From: Haloplanus salinarum
Lineage (GTDB): Archaea > Halobacteriota > Halobacteria > Halobacteriales > Haloferacaceae
Assembly (NCBI RefSeq): GCF_024498175.1
Contig: NZ_CP101823.1
Coordinates: forward strand, 1,922,001-1,986,000
Length of the DNA stretch: 64,000 nt
Direction: 5' to 3'
The translations under genes were made by a program, and so were the position numbers. This document shows positions 7,193 through 15,909 of this stretch, in pieces; position 1 is the first letter of the stretch; the number at the start of each line of letters is the position of its first letter. Under the pieces are notes generated by a model that did no database searches, was not told the DNA's origin, and saw only the letters and a list, made by a program, of their open reading frames with translations.

Positions 7193-8716
7193 CTACACGT
7201 ACCCCAGATCCCGCAGCTGTTGCTCCACGTCGCCGGACAGGTCAGCCTCCACGTCGCCCTCCACGGCGGGGAACCGTTCGACCGCGTCCTCACACGCGGT
7301 ACGCAACGCCGCTGGCGCGTCCGACACGTCGACGGCCTCGTCGCCCCGATACGCGCTCACCGCTCCGCGTGAGTCCGCGACGACCTTCCACTCGCCGTCG
7401 AAGCCCAGGACGGTGTGTGTCAGCGATTCCCGTTCGACGAACCAGTCCTCGAAGTAGTCGTAGTTCCGCATCGACTCCTCGTGGTAGGGGTTCGCCGGTA
7501 ACTCGAAGAACACGGGATCGTCGTCGAAGTAGTCGTCCCACGTGGCGCCGCCGACGTCGAGGAAGGATTCGAGGTCACCGGTGAGCAGATCGTAGAGCGC
7601 GCGGAGCGAGGTGCGGTCCTCGATGGTCCGTGCATCGAGGTCGGGGTGGGCCACGATCAGCGGGACCGTCCAGAGATGTTCGTTCAGAGCGTCGAGATGT
7701 CCCATGCTCCGCTCGCCGCGGAGGTCCGTCTCGCCGAGGCCCTCGCCGTGATCGGAGGTGACCACGACCACCGTCTCGTCGCGGACGCCGGCGTCCTCCA
7801 AAGCCTGCAGCAAGCGCCCGACCTGTTCGTCGACGCTCCGTACCTCCGCGCGGTAGGCGGCCCGAACGAGTTCGACGTCGTCCTCGTCGATGTCGCCCGC
7901 GAAGAACTGGTTGCGGAAGGTGCGGGCGTTCGAGAGATTCGGCGACATGGTGCGCAGATCCTCGAGTTCCCACCGGCCGTCCGCCACCGCACGAAAGTGT
8001 TCTTCTGGCGGCTCGTACGGGTAGTGTGTGTCCATGTAGTTCGCGAAGGCGAATAGCGGTTCCGAACGGTCCGCTGTCCGCTCAATTTCGTCGACGAGGA
8101 GGTCGGTCGAGCGGGTCGATGCCCGTGTCAGGAAGCCGTAGGAGTCGGCATCGATCAGCGGAAGGTAGTCGCGGTAGCCGTACCGCCGGTCGAGTTCGAG
8201 GGCGACGGCACGGCTGAAGTTGTCGAGGCTAGCGAGCGGGCGGTCGTGTGTGGCGGCGTCGACGAGCGTCCGTACGTAGTCCCGCGGCCGGGGCGTCCGC
8301 TCCTCCTGAATCTTGCGGACGTGCGCGAAGGGGTTCAGACCCCGCGGGTTGAGTGGACGGCGCGTCTCGTAGAAGCGGTCGAATCCCGAGTCGAAGCCGT
8401 GCGAACTGGAAGCATAGATGTTCGCGGTGACACCGACGGTGTCGAACCCGCCGGCGGCGAGTGCGTCGACTAGGGGGAGTTGGGCGAGGTGGTGTTCGCG
8501 GTGGTAGTAGCCGTGTTCGTGGGGCCACTCGCCGGTGAAGAGGGAGGTGTGCGCCGGGAGCGACCAGTTCGCGGGGGTGACGCAGGCGTCGAAGGAGAGG
8601 TTCTCCTCGCCGAGGGCGTGGATGTTTGGGGCGTCGGCCTCGGTGATGGCGTCGAGTCGCAGACAGTCGAGGACGAGACACAGGACGTTCGGGTTCCCCA
8701 TCTCGCCTACACTCAT
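7193..8716 (-). CDS. Sulfatase-fold protein
   Basis: The ATG at 8714-8716 gives 507 residues starting MSVGEMGNPNVLCLVLD; a TTG five codons upstream is less likely. Motifs in order: VLCLVLDCLRLD (metal Asp), ANWSLPAHTSLFTG near residue 57, where a Ser stands at the position of the formylglycine Cys, YMDTHYPYEPP, and VVVTSDHGEGLGE near 320. The C-terminus is QQLRDLGYV. The Ser variant suits Ser-type sulfatases and the phosphoglycerol/phosphoethanolamine-type branches of the superfamily, so the chemistry is open. There is no signal peptide. It lies 34 bases from the next sulfatase gene, so the two are probably cotranscribed. Confidence 0.83.
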   Translation of the reverse strand: MSVGEMGNPNVLCLVLDCLRLDAITEADAPNIHALGEENLSFDACVTPANWSLPAHTSLFTGEWPHEHGYYHREHHLAQLPLVDALAAGGFDTVGVTANIYASSSHGFDSGFDRFYETRRPLNPRGLNPFAHVRKIQEERTPRPRDYVRTLVDAATHDRPLASLDNFSRAVALELDRRYGYRDYLPLIDADSYGFLTRASTRSTDLLVDEIERTADRSEPLFAFANYMDTHYPYEPPEEHFRAVADGRWELEDLRTMSPNLSNARTFRNQFFAGDIDEDDVELVRAAYRAEVRSVDEQVGRLLQALEDAGVRDETVVVVTSDHGEGLGETDLRGERSMGHLDALNEHLWTVPLIVAHPDLDARTIEDRTSLRALYDLLTGDLESFLDVGGATWDDYFDDDPVFFELPANPYHEESMRNYDYFEDWFVERESLTHTVLGFDGEWKVVADSRGAVSAYRGDEAVDVSDAPAALRTACEDAVERFPAVEGDVEADLSGDVEQQLRDLGYV

Positions 8717-8750
8717 AGTCGTCGAGTTCAAATACGTATCGTTCCGGGAA

Positions 8751-10178
8751 TCAGAGATATCCCAACTCTTTCAGGTGACTCTGGACGTCGGAATCGAGCA
8801 CCTGATCGCCGGCGGCGACGGTCGGGTCGGGGTCGACGGCGTCGAACGTCGACGCAACCACGTTCTCGTCGTGGTCCACTGTTCGGCGTTCGAGCCCGTT
8901 CGGAATTACCTGCGTCAACGCACTCCCGTGTCGCCGGGAGAACTTCCACACCGCACCGTCGCGCCACTCGTAGACGGCGCGCCACGGGCCGCCGTACCGA
9001 TCGCGGTTCGAGCACGCGTCGGGGAGTTCGTCGTCGGGAGACTGGACGCGCTCGGTCGAGACGAGGACCGGTTCGTCGGGATCGAAGCCGAGCGACGTGT
9101 CACCGTCGTCGGAGTCGATCACGCTCCGAACGACCGCCGGAAACCGCGTCAGCGTCGCCGGACGGTCGACCGATTTCCCCGCTTGCTGACCCGGATACTT
9201 GACCACGAGCGGGACGTGCGTCACCGCCTCGGAGACGGACCAACTGTGATCGACGAGTTCGACGGTCGGCTCCAGTTCGCTCGGCTCGCCGAACCCCTCA
9301 CCGTGATCGCTGGTGACGACGACGAGAGTGTCGTCGAGTTCGCCACGTTCCGCCAGTGTCCCGAGGAGACGATCGAGATGAGCGTCCGCCTGTCTGATCG
9401 CGCCGTCGTACAGTGCCTCGAAGGCCCGCAGTTTCCAGAGATACTCGCCCGAGAGGAACGTCGTCGAGTAGGGGCCGTGCGTCTCGCGGTGTAGCCGACG
9501 GAGCGTGGAGCCGCCCCATCGGTCGAACTCCTCGTCGGGACGGTAGGGGTAGTGGGCGTCCATCAGGTTGAGACAGGCCGCCCACGGCCCTTCGCGGTCG
9601 GCGTGCCAGTCGAGGAACTCGGGGACGTACGTCGCACCCGACTCGTCGATCGCGAAACGGTCGAGCGTGTCGTAGGCGAGTTCGGCGGCCCCGTTGACGA
9701 GCGATCGGAGGGGGGTCCCGCTGGTGACCGACAGACGGAGGTACTCGAGTTTCGTCGTGTCGTTGATGTTCTCCACGTCCGACGGCGAGAACGCGTCGGG
9801 GAACGGATCCGACCGCCGATCCTTCGGGCCGACGACGGTGTCGAAGGCGTCACCGAAGTTCGACGAGCGGGTGATGACGGCGTTGGGGGTGAAGAGTCCG
9901 GTATCGTAGCCCCGCTCGCCGAGCTCGGCCCAGACCGTCCGCGACGGGTCGATCTTCGCGCCGTGTGTCGTCAGGCCGTGTGCCGCGACGTGGACGCCAG
10001 TGAAGATGCTGGCGTGACTAGCGAGGCTATGGATACCCGGGGCTCGCGCCTGGCGGTAATCCGTCGCCCGCTCGGCGAAGGCCGTCAGGTTCGGCGTCGT
10101 CTCCCGGCGGTATCCGTGGAGGCTCGTGTTCCGTGCCCGGACGCTGTCGAGGACGACCAGCAGGACGTTCGGGGCCAT
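8751..10178 (-). CDS. Sulfatase-fold protein
   Basis: The ATG at 10176-10178 gives 475 residues starting MAPNVLLVVLDSVRARNTSL, the standard N-terminal strand with metal Asp. The nucleophile region is PGIHSLASHASIFTG (Ser, not Cys), followed by LMDAHYPYRPDEEF and VVTSDHGEGFGEPSE. The C-terminus SHLKELGYL repeats the LxxLGY ending of its three paralogues. A TATA-like CGTTATTATC is placed 30-40 bases upstream in a promoter region shared with the divergent aglF gene. The likely job is glycan or lipid-carrier modification; the substrate is unknown. Confidence 0.83.
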   Translation of the reverse strand: MAPNVLLVVLDSVRARNTSLHGYRRETTPNLTAFAERATDYRQARAPGIHSLASHASIFTGVHVAAHGLTTHGAKIDPSRTVWAELGERGYDTGLFTPNAVITRSSNFGDAFDTVVGPKDRRSDPFPDAFSPSDVENINDTTKLEYLRLSVTSGTPLRSLVNGAAELAYDTLDRFAIDESGATYVPEFLDWHADREGPWAACLNLMDAHYPYRPDEEFDRWGGSTLRRLHRETHGPYSTTFLSGEYLWKLRAFEALYDGAIRQADAHLDRLLGTLAERGELDDTLVVVTSDHGEGFGEPSELEPTVELVDHSWSVSEAVTHVPLVVKYPGQQAGKSVDRPATLTRFPAVVRSVIDSDDGDTSLGFDPDEPVLVSTERVQSPDDELPDACSNRDRYGGPWRAVYEWRDGAVWKFSRRHGSALTQVIPNGLERRTVDHDENVVASTFDAVDPDPTVAAGDQVLDSDVQSHLKELGYL

Positions 10179-10206
10179 CGCGTGTAGGCCTGAGGAACCG
10201 AGCGGC

Positions 10207-10251
10207 GATAATAACGCTGGCGAAGCGCCACGGCCGGAGCCGAAAGTATTT
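10207..10251. promoter_or_regulatory. Divergent promoter between sulfatase and aglF
   Basis: Two AT-rich boxes stand in an otherwise GC-rich 98-base gap. GATAATAACG (10207-10216) serves the minus strand toward 10178, and AAAGTATTT (10243-10251) serves the plus strand toward 10277, each about 30 bases from its start codon. Confidence 0.5.
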
Positions 10252-10276
10252 GCAACCCCGCCGACCACGATGTCCC

Positions 10277-11023
10277 ATGAAGGCAGTCATCCTCGCGGCC
10301 GGCAAGGGCACCCGTCTCCGCCCGCTCACCGAGGACAAACCGAAGGTCCTCGTCGAAGTCGACGGCAAGCCGCTGATCGAGTACGCGTTCGACTCGTTGA
10401 TCGACGTCGGCGTCGACGTCTCGGAGTTCGTCGTCGTCGTGGGCTACAAGAAAGAGCAGATCATGGAGCGGTACGACGACGAGTACCGGGGCGTGCCGAT
10501 CACCTACGCCCACCAGCGCGAGCAGTTGGGGCTCGCCCACGCGCTGTTGACGGCGGAGCCGTACGTCGACGACGACTTCGTGCTCATGCTCGGGGACAAC
10601 GTCTTCGAGGCGAACCTGGGCGACGTCGTCAACCGGCAGGGCGAGGAGCGTGCCGACGCCGCCTTCCTCGTCGAGGAGGTGCCGTGGGAGGAGGCGAGTC
10701 GCTACGGCGTCTGTGACACCAACGAGTACGGCGAGATTACCCGCGTCGTCGAGAAGCCCGACGACCCGCCCTCGAACCTGGTGATGACCGGCTTCTACAC
10801 CTTCACGCCCGCCATCTTCCACGCCTGTCACCTAGTGCAGCCGTCGGATCGCGGCGAGTACGAACTGCCCGACGCCATCGACCTGTTGATCCAGAGCGGG
10901 CGCACCATCGACGCCATCCGGATGGACGGCTGGCGCATCGACGTGGGCTACCCGGAGGACCGCGAGGCGGCGGAGGAGCGACTCGCCGAGGGGGCCGCCG
11001 ACGCCGAGGCCACCCCCGAGTAG
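10277..11023 (+). CDS. aglF: Glucose-1-phosphate nucleotidyltransferase (UTP-type, AglF-like)
   Basis: This 248-residue protein starts MKAVILAAGKGTRLRPLT at the ATG of 10277, the nucleotide-binding signature of sugar-phosphate nucleotidyltransferases. LMLGDNVFEANLGDV (near residue 97) carries the metal Asp, VVEKPDDPPSNL follows, and MDGWRIDVGYPEDRE ends the core. Length and sequence closely resemble Haloferax AglF, which makes UDP-glucose from glucose-1-phosphate for S-layer N-glycosylation. A dTTP-dependent RmlA activity is the main alternative. It is cytoplasmic. It is followed after 62 bases by aglJ, in keeping with a shared pathway. Confidence 0.85.
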   Translation: MKAVILAAGKGTRLRPLTEDKPKVLVEVDGKPLIEYAFDSLIDVGVDVSEFVVVVGYKKEQIMERYDDEYRGVPITYAHQREQLGLAHALLTAEPYVDDDFVLMLGDNVFEANLGDVVNRQGEERADAAFLVEEVPWEEASRYGVCDTNEYGEITRVVEKPDDPPSNLVMTGFYTFTPAIFHACHLVQPSDRGEYELPDAIDLLIQSGRTIDAIRMDGWRIDVGYPEDREAAEERLAEGAADAEATPE

Positions 11024-11085
11024 CCCGGCGAACCCGCAGGCCGGATGGGAACGCCTTTTTGCCCGCCCCATCGAGTCACACACCC

Positions 11086-11997
11086 ATGTCCGACCCCGAC
11101 GGCGTCTGCGTGCTCGTCCCAACCCTCGACGAGGCCGAGACCATCGGCGACGTGGTGACCGAGTTCCGAGCCGAGGGGTACGACGACGTCCTCGTGATCG
11201 ACGGGGGATCGGCCGACGACACCCGAGAGGTGGCCCGCGAGGCCGGCGCCCGTGTGGTCGAGCAATCGGGATCGGGGAAGGGACAGGCGGTCCGCGAGGC
11301 CGTCGAACGCCACATCGACGCACCGTACGTCCTCATGCTCGACGGCGACGGGACCTACCGCGCCGACGACGCGGACGCGATGCTCGAACCCCTCCGCGCG
11401 GGCGAGGCCGAACACGTGATCGGGAACCGCTTCGCCGACATGCGCTCGGGGGCGATGACGGTGCTCAACCGCATCGGCAACCGCCTCATCAACGGGGCCT
11501 TCGGACACATTCACGGCGAGTCCTTCGGGGACATCCTCTCGGGGTATCGGGCCTTCACCCAGGCGTCCTTCGAGCGGATGCACCTCACCGCCGACGGGTT
11601 CGGCATCGAGACGGAGATGGCCGTCGAGTGTGCCAAACGCGGCATCTCGACGACGGTGGTACCCATCACCTACCTCCCGCGACCCGCGGGGTCGAACACC
11701 AACCTCCACCCCATCCGCGACGGCGGGATCATCATCCTCGAACTCTACCGCCGGGCCAAGACCAACAACCCGCTGTTTTACTTCGGGAGCATCGGCGCCG
11801 TCTCGACGGTCTCGGGCGGGGTGATCGCCGCGTACGTCGGCGTGGAGTGGGTCACCCGACGGATCTCCCACGAGGTGCTCGCCGTCGTCGCCGCCTTCGC
11901 CATCCTCGTCGGCGTCCAACTCCTGATGTTCGGCGTGCTCGCGGACCTGATCCTCTCCCTGCACCGCGAGCGGATTCGGGACGGGGACGGCCGGTAA
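11086..11997 (+). CDS. aglJ: Dolichyl-phosphate hexosyltransferase AglJ-like
   Basis: The ATG at 11086 gives 303 residues starting MSDPDGVCVLVPTLDEAETI, a GT2 domain of the dolichol-phosphate mannose synthase type. LMLDGDGTYRADD (near residue 83) has the DxD metal site, and DILSGYRAFTQASFERM is typical of this group. Two C-terminal membrane helices (about residues 228-250 and 262-292) anchor the enzyme at the cytoplasmic face. In Haloferax AglJ adds the first hexose to dolichol phosphate for the N-linked S-layer glycan. A T-run (GCCTTTTTGCC near 11052) lies just upstream and could be the aglF terminator. Confidence 0.87.
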   Translation: MSDPDGVCVLVPTLDEAETIGDVVTEFRAEGYDDVLVIDGGSADDTREVAREAGARVVEQSGSGKGQAVREAVERHIDAPYVLMLDGDGTYRADDADAMLEPLRAGEAEHVIGNRFADMRSGAMTVLNRIGNRLINGAFGHIHGESFGDILSGYRAFTQASFERMHLTADGFGIETEMAVECAKRGISTTVVPITYLPRPAGSNTNLHPIRDGGIIILELYRRAKTNNPLFYFGSIGAVSTVSGGVIAAYVGVEWVTRRISHEVLAVVAAFAILVGVQLLMFGVLADLILSLHRERIRDGDGR

Positions 11998-12151
11998 GCC
12001 CGGAGGCGAGTCGGTCCGCCCCGGATCAGCCGACGAACCGGGGACCACACGTGTCGATGAAACTGAATAAAGCCGGGTTAAATCGGTCTCGTGGTTTACA
12101 CGTCTGCACGGTTGATTACGACGAAGGGAGTACCACCTCGACGGCCAACGC

Positions 12152-12493
12152 ATGGATCAGTACACGGTTCTGGCGCTCGTCGTGGGGCTGCTCCTGATCG
12201 CGTCCCTGTGCGCGGTCGTCGTGGCCGGTCGTCTGGGGAGGGTCGGGATCCGCGGGGCGACGAGCGACGAGGGGACGGCGAACGCGTCCGATCGGGGACC
12301 CGCCACCGCGGGCGCTGACGCTGACGCCCGCGACCGCGCCCGAACGGCCGAGAACGGCCGCGACCGCGCCCCCGGTCGGATCACCGAGGACGACCGCGAA
12401 CGGATGCGCAGGCACCTGAACAAACCTCGGGCGCGCCGACAGCCGGAGGATCTGCTGCCGTCGGACGAGGACACCGACTCGGACGGGTCGTGA
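12152..12493 (+). CDS. Small single-helix membrane protein, unknown
   Basis: The 113-residue product has one N-terminal helix (TVLALVVGLLLIASLCAVVVAG, about residues 5-26), then a long, charged, disordered-looking tail rich in Asp, Arg and Ala ending SDEDTDSDGS. It is likely anchored with the tail in the cytoplasm. A TATA-like GGGTTAAATC lies near 12075. No family is recognised and the gene could be lineage-specific. Confidence 0.55.
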   Translation: MDQYTVLALVVGLLLIASLCAVVVAGRLGRVGIRGATSDEGTANASDRGPATAGADADARDRARTAENGRDRAPGRITEDDRERMRRHLNKPRARRQPEDLLPSDEDTDSDGS

Positions 12494-12560
12494 CCGTGGC
12501 GCCTCGGGAACGGTCGCCTTCGGGAGAAGGTACAAACCCGCCGCCGCCCGTCTTTCGGGT

Positions 12561-13166
12561 ATGCGCGACCTCGACGAGACGGATCTGGCGATACTGCAGG
12601 CCCTGATGGGGAACGCCCGGAAACCGTGGGCCGAGATCGCGGAGACGGTCGACCTCTCGCCGCCCGCGGTGTCGGACCGCGTCGACCGCCTCCAGGAGAT
12701 GGGCGTCGTCCGCCGGTTCACCGTCGACATCGACCGCTCGAAACTCCGCGAGGGGGTGCCGGTGCTGGTCCGCGTCGAGACGCCGACGGCCGCCGTCGAC
12801 GACGCCCGGGCGAGTCTGCGGGAGGCCGAGGCGGTCGAACACCTGTTCACGACCGCGGAGCGCGACCTGATCTGTTATGCCCGCATCCCGGACGGGGACG
12901 TCCCCCGGTGGCTCGACGCGACGCTCGCGGCGGACGCCGTCGATGACTACACGGTGACGCTCCTGACCGAGGGGGAGTGGACGCCGACGGTCGGCGGCAC
13001 CGGGTTCGCCCTCTCGTGTGCCGAGTGTGGCAACACCGTGACGAGCGAGGGGACGACCGCCCGGATCGGCGGGGAACGCCACCAGTTCTGCTGTCCGTCC
13101 TGCGAGCGCCGGTTCGCGGAGCGATACGAGCGGTTCGACGAGGGCGCCGGCGACGGCGCCGAGTGA
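12561..13166 (+). CDS. Lrp/AsnC-type regulator with C-terminal TRASH metal-binding domain
   Basis: This 201-residue protein has an N-terminal winged helix (MRDLDETDLAILQALMGNARK through SDRVDRLQEMGVVRRF, residues 1-53), a short AsnC/RAM-like middle, and a C-terminal TRASH motif: CAECGNTV at about 152-159 and FCCPSCERRF at about 174-183. TRASH domains bind soft metals such as copper, and archaeal Lrp-TRASH proteins control metal homeostasis. It should bind DNA as a dimer or octamer and sense metal or thiol stress. The MFS exporter gene that follows after 43 bases on the same strand is a natural candidate target, but this is inference from position. Confidence 0.85.
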   Translation: MRDLDETDLAILQALMGNARKPWAEIAETVDLSPPAVSDRVDRLQEMGVVRRFTVDIDRSKLREGVPVLVRVETPTAAVDDARASLREAEAVEHLFTTAERDLICYARIPDGDVPRWLDATLAADAVDDYTVTLLTEGEWTPTVGGTGFALSCAECGNTVTSEGTTARIGGERHQFCCPSCERRFAERYERFDEGAGDGAE

Positions 13167-13209
13167 TCGTCCGAACCGTTGATTAGGGTGCCGGCCGTCG
13201 TGCCGGGCG

Positions 13210-14418
13210 ATGTCGGACGAGGGCGGCGTCCCGTGGCGATCCGGGCGGCTCTATCTCCTCCTGGCGACGGCCGCGGTGGCACCGCTCGACGTGAACATCG
13301 TGGGGCCGGCGCTCCCCGCCATCGCCGACGCCTTCGGCGTCTCGAGCACGCGGAGCGGCCTCGTCATCACCGCCTTCGCCGTCCCGGGAGCCGTCCTCGC
13401 GCCGGTGGTGGGGATGTACGCAGACCGCCTCGGACGCCGCCGAGTGGTCGTTCCCTGTCTGCTGATCTTCGGCGTCGCGGGCGTGGCCGTGACGCTGGCG
13501 ACGGAGTTCTGGATGGTGCTCGCCCTCCGGGCGATACAGGGGAGCGTCGGCGGGAGCATCCTCGCCTCGCTGACGCTTGCGCTCGTCGGCGACTACTACG
13601 AGGGCACGCGTCGCAACGCCGTGATGGGCGCCGTCAGCGCGGGGATCTCCTTCAGCGCCGCCGGCGGTCCCGTCCTCGGCGGGACGCTGGCGACCCGGTC
13701 CTGGGACGCCCCGTTTCTCCTCTACGGGTCGAGCGTCGTCGTCGCCGTCCTCGTCGTCCGGTATCTCGACCCGCCGACGGCCGGCGGCGAGGGTCGGCAC
13801 GACGGCTCGTACCTGCGCGACGCGGTGGCGTCGCTGCCGACGCGGGAGGCGCTGACGCTCTACGGCGCGACGCTCGCGAGTTTCGCGCTCTTCTTCGGCG
13901 GCGTCCTCACCGCCGTCCCGTTCCTGCTGGAGGGAACCTACGGCCTCGAATCGGGGCGGATCGGTGCGCTGGTGACGGGCGCGATGTTGCTCGCGGCGGT
14001 GGTGGCGGTGTGCAACGGCCGGATCGCCCGCCACCTCTCGGATCTGGGGATCGTCACCCTCGGGTTCGTCTGTTACGCCGCCGGGCTCCTGGGCGTCTGG
14101 GCGGCGCCCTCCGCGCCCGGCGTCCTCCTCGCGCTCTGCGTGTTCGGCGCCGGCCACGGACTCGTCCTCCCGTCGGTCGCGTCCGCGTTGTCATCGATCG
14201 CCGGCCCCGAGTTCCGCGGGGGCGTCATGAGCCTGCGAACGAGCGTCGTCCTCGGGGCACAGGCCGTCGGGCCGCCGCTGTTTACGCTGCCCGCGACGGA
14301 ACTCGGTGTGGGGTACGAACTCCCGCTCGGGGTCGCCGGGGTGGCCGCCGGCGTCGGCGCCCTCGCCCTGTTCGTCGCCGCCGGCGGCCGAGCGGGCGTC
14401 CGCGTCGCCCCGGAGTGA
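13210..14418 (+). CDS. MFS exporter (multidrug type)
   Basis: A 402-residue protein with about 12 membrane helices. VAPLDVNIVGPALPAIADAF in helix 1 and GMYADRLGRRRVVV in the loop 2-3 (motif A) are typical of drug:H+ antiporters of the major facilitator superfamily. Motif C-like glycines occur in SAAGGPVLGGTLA. It follows the Lrp-TRASH regulator by 43 bases and may be cotranscribed. The substrate is unknown. Confidence 0.85.
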   Translation: MSDEGGVPWRSGRLYLLLATAAVAPLDVNIVGPALPAIADAFGVSSTRSGLVITAFAVPGAVLAPVVGMYADRLGRRRVVVPCLLIFGVAGVAVTLATEFWMVLALRAIQGSVGGSILASLTLALVGDYYEGTRRNAVMGAVSAGISFSAAGGPVLGGTLATRSWDAPFLLYGSSVVVAVLVVRYLDPPTAGGEGRHDGSYLRDAVASLPTREALTLYGATLASFALFFGGVLTAVPFLLEGTYGLESGRIGALVTGAMLLAAVVAVCNGRIARHLSDLGIVTLGFVCYAAGLLGVWAAPSAPGVLLALCVFGAGHGLVLPSVASALSSIAGPEFRGGVMSLRTSVVLGAQAVGPPLFTLPATELGVGYELPLGVAGVAAGVGALALFVAAGGRAGVRVAPE

Positions 14419-14474
14419 ATCCGGGCGGGCGCCAAAGGGCAACGTTTAGGCCGCCTCCGCGGGGTGAGTCACGC

Positions 14475-15791
14475 ATGTCCGAGACAGTGCTCCTCGTCGG
14501 CGGCGGCGGGCGCGAACACGCCATCGCCCGCGCCGTCGCGCCGGACTGTGACCTCTATGCCTGTGCGAGCAACCGCAACCCCGGCATCGCCGACCTGGCC
14601 GCGGAGGTCCGATCGATCGACGAGACCGACGCCGACGCCGTCGTCGACTTCGCGACGGACGTCGACGCCACGCTCGCGGTGATCGGCCCCGAGTCCGCCC
14701 TCGCGGCGGGGGTCGCCGACGCCCTCGACGCCGCCGGCGTCTACGCCTTCGGGCCGGGGGCCGAGGCGGCACGCATCGAGACGGACAAGGCCTACCAGCG
14801 GCGGTTCATGCGGGAGAACGACGTCCCCGGCTGTCCCGACTTCGAGACGTTCGAGGACACGGAAGCCGCCTGCGAGTACATCGACGACTACGACGGTCAC
14901 TTGGCCGTGAAGCCCGCCGGCCTCACCGGCGGCAAGGGCGTCCGCGTCACCGGCGACCAGGTGACGAAAGCCGAGGCCAAGGAGTACCTCCGTGCGTCGG
15001 ACTACGACCGCGTTGTCCTCGAGGAACGGCTGGTGGGCGAGGAGTTCACCGTCCAAGCGTTCGTAGCGAACGGGTCGGTGCGGGTCACGCCGGCCGTCCA
15101 GGACCACAAGCGCGCCTACGAGGGCGACGAGGGGCCGAACACCGGCGGCATGGGGAGCTACAGCGACGCCGACCCCACGCTCCCGTTCATGGACGCGACG
15201 GACTACGAGGCCGCCGTCGACGTCCTGACGGCGACGGTCGACGCCCTCCCCGAGTACAAGGGCGTCCTCTACGGCCAGTTCATGCTCACCGCCGACGGCG
15301 TCCGCGTCGTGGAGTTCAACGCCCGCTTCGGCGACCCCGAGGCGATGAACACCCTGCCGGTCATGGAGACGCCCTTCCTCGACGTGCTCACGGCCGCCCG
15401 GGACGGCGACGCCCTCCCCGACCTCGAGTTCTCGTCGCGGGCCACGGTCTGTAAATACGCCGTCCCCGCGGGCTACCCGACCGACCCCGAGTCCGGCGCC
15501 CGGATCGACGTCGACGAGGACAGCGTCGCGCGCGCGGCGGCCGAACACGGCACCGACGCCGGCGATGCGCTCCTCTTCTACGCGAGCGTCGACGCCCGCG
15601 AGGACGGCCTCTACACCACCACCTCCCGGGCCTTCGCGGTCGTCGGTGTCGACGGGACCATCGGCGACGCCGAGGCCATCGCCGACGCGGCGCTGGACGC
15701 CGCCGGCGACGGGCTGCGGGTGCGCGAGGACATCGGCAAACCCGCGCTCGTACAGCGGCGGATCGACCACGTCGAGCGGCTCCGGGAGTGA
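14475..15791 (+). CDS. purD: Phosphoribosylamine-glycine ligase (GAR synthetase)
   Basis: The ATG at 14475 gives 438 residues starting MSETVLLVGGGGREHAIARA, the N-terminal glycine-rich motif of PurD. The frame is open far upstream, but that part overlaps the MFS gene and is not real. ATP-grasp features are AVKPAGLTGGKGVRV (about 151-165), QDHKRAYEGDEGPNTGGMG, and VEFNARFGDPEAMN near 285-300, which holds the metal ligands. It joins glycine to phosphoribosylamine in the second step of purine synthesis. Length is normal for the family. The gene stands alone among unrelated neighbours. Confidence 0.96.
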   Translation: MSETVLLVGGGGREHAIARAVAPDCDLYACASNRNPGIADLAAEVRSIDETDADAVVDFATDVDATLAVIGPESALAAGVADALDAAGVYAFGPGAEAARIETDKAYQRRFMRENDVPGCPDFETFEDTEAACEYIDDYDGHLAVKPAGLTGGKGVRVTGDQVTKAEAKEYLRASDYDRVVLEERLVGEEFTVQAFVANGSVRVTPAVQDHKRAYEGDEGPNTGGMGSYSDADPTLPFMDATDYEAAVDVLTATVDALPEYKGVLYGQFMLTADGVRVVEFNARFGDPEAMNTLPVMETPFLDVLTAARDGDALPDLEFSSRATVCKYAVPAGYPTDPESGARIDVDEDSVARAAAEHGTDAGDALLFYASVDAREDGLYTTTSRAFAVVGVDGTIGDAEAIADAALDAAGDGLRVREDIGKPALVQRRIDHVERLRE

Positions 15792-15877
15792 GGCTGCCGG
15801 GCGTCGACTGCGGGATCGAGACGGTCAACGGTCCGACGAATCGAGAGGCGCATGACGGACGTGTGACGGTCTGCAAA

Positions 15878-15887
15878 CCTTTATTTC
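15878..15887 (+). promoter_or_regulatory. TATA box for dacZ
   Basis: CCTTTATTTC is centred 27 bases before the dacZ ATG, the geometry of a leaderless haloarchaeal transcript. Confidence 0.55.
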
Positions 15888-15909
15888 GTCACGTCTCGTC
15901 GTTCCGTCA

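Noticed and set aside
13179-14474. Long upstream extension of the purD frame
   Set aside because: It overlaps the MFS gene entirely and has Arg/Pro-rich non-protein-like content; the PurD N-terminal glycine motif begins at 14475.
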